Assembly: GCA_015487335.1 (NCBI GenBank)
Contig: WFPZ01000100.1
Coordinates: 1 to 19,432 of the forward strand
DNA: 19,432 nucleotides
Reading direction: 5' to 3'
From: Paracoccaceae bacterium
GTDB lineage: Bacteria > Pseudomonadota > Alphaproteobacteria > Rhodobacterales > Rhodobacteraceae
Shown here: positions 14,584 to 19,432 of the stretch, piece by piece
Layout: each line of letters opens with the position of its first letter
Numbering within the stretch: position 1 is the first letter of the stretch
Program-made: the position numbers and the translations under genes
The notes under the pieces: generated by a model
The model's input: only the letters and a program-made list of their open reading frames with translations
Told to the model about the DNA's origin: nothing
Databases searched by the model: none

Positions 14584-15615
14584 ATGCAGGTGAGCAGCGA
14601 TCTGTCGGGGATCATCGGCAACACGCCGCTGATCCGCCTCAACGGCCCCTCCGAGGCCACCGGCTGCGAGATCCTCGGCAAGTGCGAGTTCATGAACCCC
14701 GGCCAGTCGGTGAAGGACCGTGCCGCGCTCTACATCATCCGCGACGCGGTCGAATCGGGCGCGCTCAGGCCCGGGGGCACCATCGTCGAGGGCACCGCCG
14801 GCAACACCGGGATCGGCCTGGCGCTGGTGGGTCGGTCGATGGGCTTTCGCACCGTCATCGTCATTCCCGAGACCCAGAGCCAGGAAAAGAAGGACGCGAT
14901 CCGCATCTCGGGGGCCGAGCTGGTGCAGGTGCCGGCCGCGCCCTACAGCAACCCCAACAATTTCGTGCACTACTCCCGCCGCCTGGCCGAGCGGCTGGCA
15001 GAGAGCGAACCCGACGGCGCGATCTGGGCCAACCAGTTCGACAACGTGGCCAACCGGCTGGCCCATGAGGAAACCACCGGCCCCGAGATCTGGGAGCAGA
15101 CCGGGGGCAGGGTGGACGGCTTCATCTGCGCGGTGGGCTCGGGCGGCACGCTGGCGGGGGTGGCGCGCGCGCTGCAGCCCCGGGGCGTGAAGGTGGGCCT
15201 GGCCGATCCGATGGGGGCGGCGCTTTACAGCTACTACACCACCGGCGAGCTGAAGGCCGAGGGCTCTTCGATCACCGAAGGGATCGGCCAGGGGCGGATC
15301 ACCGCCAATCTCGAGGGCTTCACCCCCGACATGTGCTACCGGATCCCCGACGAAGAGGCGCTGCCGGTGATCTTCGATCTGCTGGAAACCGAGGGCCTGT
15401 GCCTGGGGGGCTCTTCCGGGATCAACATCGCGGGCGCCATGCGCATGGCCCGCGAGATGGGGCCGGGGCATACCATCGTCACGGTGCTGGCCGATTACGG
15501 CACGCGCTACCAGTCCAAGCTCTACAATCCCGAATTCCTCAGGGAAAAGGGCCTGCCATGGCCGAAATGGATGGAAGGGCCGGGGCGGATACTGCCCTCG
15601 GTCTTCGTGGACTGA
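14584..15615 (+). CDS. cysK: Cysteine synthase A
   Basis: O-acetylserine sulfhydrylase, a cytosolic PLP enzyme, makes L-cysteine from O-acetylserine and sulfide. The 343-residue product shows IIGNTPLIRL at the N-terminus, the PLP lysine Lys44 in NPGQSVKDRAA, the substrate-binding loop EGTAGNTGIG, and the phosphate-binding Gly loop VGSGGTLAG. The TAGNTG variant instead of TSGNTG, and the extra C-terminal stretch ending near residue 343 (about 30 residues beyond CysK of E. coli), place it in a CysK-like subgroup often found in alphaproteobacteria. AGGAGG lies six bases before ATG 14584, which decides the start. Its place after trgAB mirrors Rhodobacter sphaeroides and ties cysteine supply to tellurite tolerance. 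The stop overlaps the next start (TGATG). Confidence 0.92.
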   Translation: MQVSSDLSGIIGNTPLIRLNGPSEATGCEILGKCEFMNPGQSVKDRAALYIIRDAVESGALRPGGTIVEGTAGNTGIGLALVGRSMGFRTVIVIPETQSQEKKDAIRISGAELVQVPAAPYSNPNNFVHYSRRLAERLAESEPDGAIWANQFDNVANRLAHEETTGPEIWEQTGGRVDGFICAVGSGGTLAGVARALQPRGVKVGLADPMGAALYSYYTTGELKAEGSSITEGIGQGRITANLEGFTPDMCYRIPDEEALPVIFDLLETEGLCLGGSSGINIAGAMRMAREMGPGHTIVTVLADYGTRYQSKLYNPEFLREKGLPWPKWMEGPGRILPSVFVD

Positions 15616-17990
15616 TGCCGGCGGGCCTGCGCATCCTGGCATTTGTGCTGGCCCTGCTGGGGCCGGGAACGGCGCTCGTGGCGGTCGCGCCGGCGGCGCT
15701 GGCGCAGGAACAGGCCGAGGAGATCGACTATGCCCGCTGGGAGGCGGTGGCAAGCCGGGCCGAGGGGGTGCTGGAGGAAATGCGCGCCTCCGACGTGGCG
15801 CTGGAGGGGCTGCGCGCCGAACTGGCGGACTGGCGGGCCCGCTTCCTTGCCGCCCAGAGCGTCAACCAGACCAGGGTAGACACCCTGCGCAGCCAGCTTC
15901 AGGCGCTTGGCCCCGCGCCTGCAGACGGTGAAATGGAAAGCCCCGAGATCGCCGCCCGCCGGGCCGATCTGGAGGCGCAGCTGGCGCGCCTGGAGGCGCC
16001 GCGGCTGAAGGCCGAGGAGGCCTATTCGCGCGCCGACGGGCTGATCCGCGAGATCGACACCATCATTCGCGAACGCCAGGCGCGGCGGCTGCTCACGCTG
16101 GGGCCCTCGCCGCTGGATCCGGCCCTGTGGCCCAAGGCCTGGGACATCTTCACCGCCTTCCCGGTAGATGTGGGCAAGGAGATCGCCGCTGCCTGGGCCT
16201 CGGATGCCCAGAAGAGGCAGATGCGGGACAGGCTGCCCGAGATCATCTTCTATCTGGTGGTGGCGCTGGTCCTGCTGCTGCGCGGTCACCGATGGATGGA
16301 GCGTCTCACCGGGCGCTACCGGCGCGGGACCTCCGCCGTGGCGCGCGGGTTTTACGGCTTCCTGATTTCTCTGGGGCAGGTGGCGCTGCCGGTGGTGGGG
16401 ATCTACGCCTTCGTTCAGGCGCTGTTCGCCTCGGGGCTTCTGGGGTTTCGCGGCGAGATCGTCGCCGAGGCGCTGCCGGTGCTGGGGCTTGGCTATTTCG
16501 GGGCCCGCTGGCTGGCCTTGCGGCTGTTTCCGGCCGATCCGGACATGCCCACGCCGTTTCGTCTGCCGCCCGGGCAGGGCCGGGAAGCGCGCGCCCATGC
16601 GGCGCTTCTGGGGCTGTTGTGGGGGCTCGAGCGCCTTCTGGACAACATCATCTCCTTCGAGCGCCTCTCCGAGGAGATGGACGCGGCGCTCAATTTCCCG
16701 TTGCTGTTGGCGGGCGGGGTGCTGCTGCTGCGCCTCGGGCGGCTGCTGCATCGCTGCGAGCCGGAGGAGGCCGCCGTCGAGGGGGCTACGCACGAGCATG
16801 ACCTGCGCAGCCGCATGGTGCGGGCCGTCGGGCGCATCCTGACGGCGCTGGGGATCATCGCGCCGCTGGCCGGTGCGGTGGGGTATCTTTCTCTGGCGAC
16901 GGTTGTCGTCTATCCGACGATCCTCACCCTCGGCCTGCTGGGGCTTCTGGTGGTGATCGGCGGGGTGCTGCGCGACGGCTATGCGCTGGTGGCACGGATA
17001 TCGGAGGAAGAGGCGCGAAACGCGCTGGTGCCGGTGCTGGTCAACTTCACGCTGTTTCTCGCCTCCACCCCGCTGTTCGCGCTGATCTGGGGGGCGCGGG
17101 TTTCCGACCTGACGGAGCTCTGGACCCGTTTCCTCGAGGGGATCACGATCGGGGATACCCGCATCTCTCCCTCCGATTTCCTGACCTTCGTGGCGGTTTT
17201 CGCCGTCGGCTACGTGCTGACGCGGATGGTGCAGGCGACGCTGCGCAACTCCATCCTGCCCAGGACGCGGATCGATCCGGGCGGACAGAACGCCATCGAA
17301 AGCGGGGTCGGCTATCTGGGCATCTTCCTCGCCGCGGTGATCGCGATCACCACCGCCGGGATCGACCTCTCGTCGCTGGCCATTGTCGCCGGTGCGCTCT
17401 CGGTCGGCATCGGTTTCGGGCTGCAGAACATCGTCTCCAATTTCGTCTCGGGCATCATCCTGCTGATCGAGCGGCCCATTTCCGAGGGCGACTGGATCGA
17501 GGTGGGCGGCCAGCAGGGCTATGTGCGCGACATCTCGGTGCGTTCCACCCGTATCGAGACCTTCGACCGCACCGATGTGATCGTGCCCAATGCCGACCTC
17601 ATCTCGGGGCCGGTGACCAACTACACCCGCGGCAATCTGGTGGGCCGGGCGGTGATCGGGGTGGGGGTGGCCTATGGCACCGACACCCGCAAGGTGGAGA
17701 AGATCCTGCGCGAGATCGCCCAGGCCCACCCGATGGTCAGCACGGACCCGCCGCCGGGGGTGCATCTGGTGCGTTTCGGCGCCGATGCGCTGGAATTCGA
17801 GATCCGCGCCATCCTGCGCGACGTGAACTACGTGCTTTCGGTGCGTTCCGACATCAACCACGAAATCGTGCGCCGCTTCGCCGAAGAGGGGATCGAGATT
17901 CCCTTCGCCCAGCGCGACATCTGGCTGCGCAACCCCGAAGCCCTGCGCGCCGTCGCCGAAAAACCCACCGAAGGAGACAGGAACGCATGA
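15615..17990 (+). CDS. Large mechanosensitive channel (MscS family, DUF3772 N-terminus)
   Basis: This 791-residue inner-membrane protein has a signal peptide at 1-30 (cleavage likely after APAALA). A periplasmic coiled-coil region at about 35-160 (RAEGVLEEMRAS, ARRADLEAQLARLEAPR) fits DUF3772. Many membrane helices follow from about 210, and then the MscS core: pore helix at about 593-620 with GALSVGIGFGLQNIVSNFVSG, the beta domain RPISEGDWIEVGG and VPNADLISGPVTNYTRG, and the C-terminal alpha/beta domain. Such channels open under membrane tension to release solutes after hypo-osmotic shock. The ATG shares its A with the cysK TGA stop, so translation is coupled; longer upstream starts lie inside cysK and were rejected. 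It overlaps alaX by four bases. Confidence 0.92.
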   Translation: MPAGLRILAFVLALLGPGTALVAVAPAALAQEQAEEIDYARWEAVASRAEGVLEEMRASDVALEGLRAELADWRARFLAAQSVNQTRVDTLRSQLQALGPAPADGEMESPEIAARRADLEAQLARLEAPRLKAEEAYSRADGLIREIDTIIRERQARRLLTLGPSPLDPALWPKAWDIFTAFPVDVGKEIAAAWASDAQKRQMRDRLPEIIFYLVVALVLLLRGHRWMERLTGRYRRGTSAVARGFYGFLISLGQVALPVVGIYAFVQALFASGLLGFRGEIVAEALPVLGLGYFGARWLALRLFPADPDMPTPFRLPPGQGREARAHAALLGLLWGLERLLDNIISFERLSEEMDAALNFPLLLAGGVLLLRLGRLLHRCEPEEAAVEGATHEHDLRSRMVRAVGRILTALGIIAPLAGAVGYLSLATVVVYPTILTLGLLGLLVVIGGVLRDGYALVARISEEEARNALVPVLVNFTLFLASTPLFALIWGARVSDLTELWTRFLEGITIGDTRISPSDFLTFVAVFAVGYVLTRMVQATLRNSILPRTRIDPGGQNAIESGVGYLGIFLAAVIAITTAGIDLSSLAIVAGALSVGIGFGLQNIVSNFVSGIILLIERPISEGDWIEVGGQQGYVRDISVRSTRIETFDRTDVIVPNADLISGPVTNYTRGNLVGRAVIGVGVAYGTDTRKVEKILREIAQAHPMVSTDPPPGVHLVRFGADALEFEIRAILRDVNYVLSVRSDINHEIVRRFAEEGIEIPFAQRDIWLRNPEALRAVAEKPTEGDRNA

Positions 17991-18706
17991 CGCAAATGCT
18001 GTTTCGGGAAGACCCGTATCTGCGCGAGGCGGAGGCCACGGTGACGGGGCACACGGGGCAGGGGGGCGTGGTGCTGGACCGGACGCTCTTCTACCCGCAG
18101 GGCGGCGGCCAGCCCGGCGACAGCGGACGGCTGGAGTGGGCGGGCGGAACGATGCGCGTGGTCACCACCGTCAAGGGCGAGGGGGGCGAGATCGTTCTGG
18201 TGCCTGCCGAGGGCGAGGCGCTGCCGCCGGTGGGCGCACGGCTGCGCCAGCTGCTGGACTGGGAGCGCCGCCACCGCCACATGAGGGTGCACACCGCGCT
18301 GCACCTGCTTTCGGTGGTGGTGCCGCTGCCGGTGAGCGGCGGCGCGATCGGGGCCGAGAAGGGGCGGCTGGATTTCGACATGCCCGAGGCGCCGCAGGAC
18401 AAGGCGGCGCTGGAAGAGGCCCTCAACGAGCTCGTGGCCCGCGATCTGCCGGTCACCGAGGCCTGGATCACCGACGAGGAACTCGCCGCCGATCCGGGGC
18501 TGGTCAAGACCATGTCGGTGAAGCCGCCCACCGGCCAGGGGCGGGTGCGGCTGATTCGCATCGGCGAGGGCGAATCCCAGGTGGACCTGCAGCCCTGCGG
18601 CGGCACCCATGTGGCGCGCACCGGCGAGATCGGGCGGCTCAGGATCGGCAAGATCGAGAAGAAGGGCCGCCGCAACCGCCGTATCAACCTGTGGCTCGAT
18701 GAATAG
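17987..18706 (+). CDS. alaX: Alanyl-tRNA editing protein, AlaX type
   Basis: This 239-residue free-standing relative of the alanyl-tRNA synthetase editing domain hydrolyses mischarged Ser-tRNA(Ala) (or Gly-tRNA(Ala)) in the cytosol. The zinc ligands are all visible: HTALH (His102, His106) and CGGTH (Cys204, His208). The glycine-rich FYPQGGGQPGD motif at about 35-45 marks the longer AlaX-M group, which has an N-terminal beta domain before the catalytic domain. There is no synthetase or anticodon-binding part. It starts inside the stop of the mechanosensitive channel gene (ATGA), and the next gene begins eight bases before its end, so it is embedded in the operon. Its link to cysteine synthesis, if any, is not obvious. 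Confidence 0.93.
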   Translation: MTQMLFREDPYLREAEATVTGHTGQGGVVLDRTLFYPQGGGQPGDSGRLEWAGGTMRVVTTVKGEGGEIVLVPAEGEALPPVGARLRQLLDWERRHRHMRVHTALHLLSVVVPLPVSGGAIGAEKGRLDFDMPEAPQDKAALEEALNELVARDLPVTEAWITDEELAADPGLVKTMSVKPPTGQGRVRLIRIGEGESQVDLQPCGGTHVARTGEIGRLRIGKIEKKGRRNRRINLWLDE

Positions 18707-19265
18707 CCGGGCCGGGCTTCTCTTGCTTCTGCTGGCGACGCTGGCGGCAGGCTATCTGGCCTTCCGCTACTTCTATGGAATCAGCGCCGATTTTCCCTTC
18801 TCGCAGGAGCTGCTGCTGGTGTTCATCGGCGCCATCGCCACGGTGCTGATCACCGCGCTGCTGCTCAACCGGCAGACGGAGCTGGAGCTGCGCAAGGAGG
18901 GCCAGGTTCTGCTGCTCGACCAGAAGGCCGCCGTCTATACGGCGGTGATCGAGCATGTGGGCGAGATCGTCGAGAAGGGGCGCATGGACAAGGCGGAACT
19001 TTACGAGCTGAGAGTGCTCAACCACCGCTTGGCGATGATCGCCAGCGCCGGCGTGATTGCCCAGTTCCGCGAGGTGCTGGCCCGCCTCGACAAGGCGATG
19101 GGTGACAACCGGATGGAACAGGCCGAGAAGGACCACATCATGCGCGCAGTGGCGGTGCTGACCTATCACATGCGGCGCGATCTTCTGGGCCGGATCGTCG
19201 GCGAGGACGAGGCGGCGGTTCTGGAAGACATCGTCGCCAGCAACGCCGACCTCGAAGGCGGTTGA
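18699..19265 (+). CDS. Hypothetical membrane protein with two helices and a cytosolic domain
   Basis: I do not recognise this 188-residue protein. It has two membrane segments close to the N-terminus, about 4-22 (LLLLLLATLAAGYLAF) and 36-58 (LLLVFIGAIATVLITALLL). A charged, mainly helical domain follows (ELRKEGQVLLLDQKAAVYTAVIEH), which probably lies in the cytosol and may form a coiled coil. No catalytic or metal motif is seen. ATG 18699 lies within the last codons of alaX (8-base overlap) and begins MNSRAG just before the first helix; a longer frame back to 18609 would be read out of frame through alaX and is unlikely. It is the last gene of the trgA operon, followed by a terminator. Confidence 0.75.
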   Translation: MNSRAGLLLLLLATLAAGYLAFRYFYGISADFPFSQELLLVFIGAIATVLITALLLNRQTELELRKEGQVLLLDQKAAVYTAVIEHVGEIVEKGRMDKAELYELRVLNHRLAMIASAGVIAQFREVLARLDKAMGDNRMEQAEKDHIMRAVAVLTYHMRRDLLGRIVGEDEAAVLEDIVASNADLEGG

Positions 19266-19268
19266 CCC

Positions 19269-19287
19269 CCCGGAACGGCCGGGTTTT
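19269..19287 (+). terminator. Intrinsic terminator of the trgA-hypothetical operon
   Basis: CCCGG and CCGGG form a 5-bp stem around AACGG, followed directly by TTTTCTCCTT. It stands four bases after the last stop of the operon and is the only hairpin in the window with a clear T tract. Confidence 0.7.
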
Positions 19288-19298
19288 CTCCTTCCTGC

Positions 19299-19329
19299 CT
19301 CTTGCAAGAGAGGCCCGGGAGGATGTAGA
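19299..19329 (+). promoter_or_regulatory. Candidate tRNA-Ser promoter and palindrome
   Basis: A perfect 12-base palindrome CTCTTGCAAGAG (19299-19310) contains TTGCAA (19302-19307), which is followed after 16 bases by TGTAGA (19324-19329). A start near 19336 would precede the tRNA by a few bases. The -10 match is poor, so this is tentative. Confidence 0.35.
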
Positions 19330-19341
19330 AGCCCCTGCAGC

Positions 19342-19431
19342 GGAGAGGTGGCCGAGTGGTCGAAGGCGCACGCCTGGAACGCGTGTAGGCGGGAAACCGT
19401 CTCCAGGGTTCGAATCCCTGTCTCTCCGCCA
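19342..19431 (+). tRNA. tRNA-Ser, anticodon GGA
   Basis: This is a complete class II tRNA of 90 bases with encoded CCA. The acceptor stem GGAGAGG pairs with TCTCTCC (one G.U). The anticodon stem CACGC/GCGTG encloses the loop CTGGAAC, whose anticodon GGA reads UCC and UCU serine codons. A long variable arm follows (about 19386-19403), and the T arm is CAGGG-TTCGAAT-CCCTG. The discriminator base is G, as required for serine. It stands alone in the window, after the terminator of the trgA operon, and ends one base before the window edge. Confidence 0.98.
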
Positions 19432-19432
19432 C

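Noticed and set aside
15333..15614. Upstream extension of the channel frame into cysK
   Set aside because: The signal peptide begins at 15615, and the TGATG overlap with cysK gives a natural coupled start.
15522..17861. Minus-strand frame of 779 codons opposite the mechanosensitive channel gene
   Set aside because: It has shadow composition (Arg, Gln, His and Pro rich) and the plus-strand product has a signal peptide, helices and a full MscS core.
19166..19432. Minus-strand reading frame starting MAERQGFEPW
   Set aside because: It is the well-known spurious frame made by the complement of a tRNA-Ser gene and the preceding terminator region.

Overview
The window is GC-rich chromosomal DNA whose genes look like those of an alphaproteobacterium of the Rhodobacterales (Rhodobacter/Roseobacter relatives). 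The reasons are a circularly permuted two-piece tmRNA gene, an alphaproteobacterial SspB, a trgA-trgB-cysK cluster like the tellurite-resistance locus known from Rhodobacter sphaeroides, and an AcuI-type acrylyl-CoA reductase. No insertion sequence, integrase, phage gene or CRISPR array was seen. Genes are tightly packed and often joined by ATGA or TGATG overlaps.

Layout, left to right. (1) 1-2154: the 3' part of rne (RNase E), with catalytic core, zinc link and a long low-complexity acidic/basic tail. (2) 2200-3277: a TusA-family sulfur carrier (minus strand) divergent from a CcdA-type membrane thiol-disulfide transporter. (3) 3342-5968: a translationally coupled pair, an alpha/beta-hydrolase-like membrane protein and a cytochrome P450. 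(4) 5938-7744, minus strand: fumC, a DUF4169 gene and a ribbon-helix-helix gene, linked by ATGA overlaps, with a good candidate promoter in front of fumC. (5) 7851-8764, minus strand: ssrA, the two-piece tmRNA, and about 115 bases downstream sspB, the adaptor that delivers ssrA-tagged proteins to ClpXP. No annotated protein gene accounts for ssrA; I identified it from the tag reading frame (ANDNRAPAMALAA), an encoded CCA end and a seven-pair acceptor stem with a G3.U pair. (6) 8920-10420: a DUF2182 membrane protein and a DUF1326 protein, both cysteine-bearing. (7) 10447-12823: acuI and a class V PLP enzyme. (8) 12961-19265: a probable operon trgA-trgB-cysK-mscS-alaX-hypothetical, closed by a hairpin with a T tract. 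(9) 19342-19431: tRNA-Ser(GGA).

Two functional themes stand out. One is protein quality control: the tmRNA gene and the SspB adaptor lie together on one strand. The other is thiol, sulfur and metal-stress chemistry: TusA, CcdA, the DUF2182/DUF1326 pair and trgAB-cysK. The rest is central metabolism (fumarase, acrylyl-CoA reductase), RNA decay and osmotic protection. All names rest on reading motifs by eye; no database search was run.
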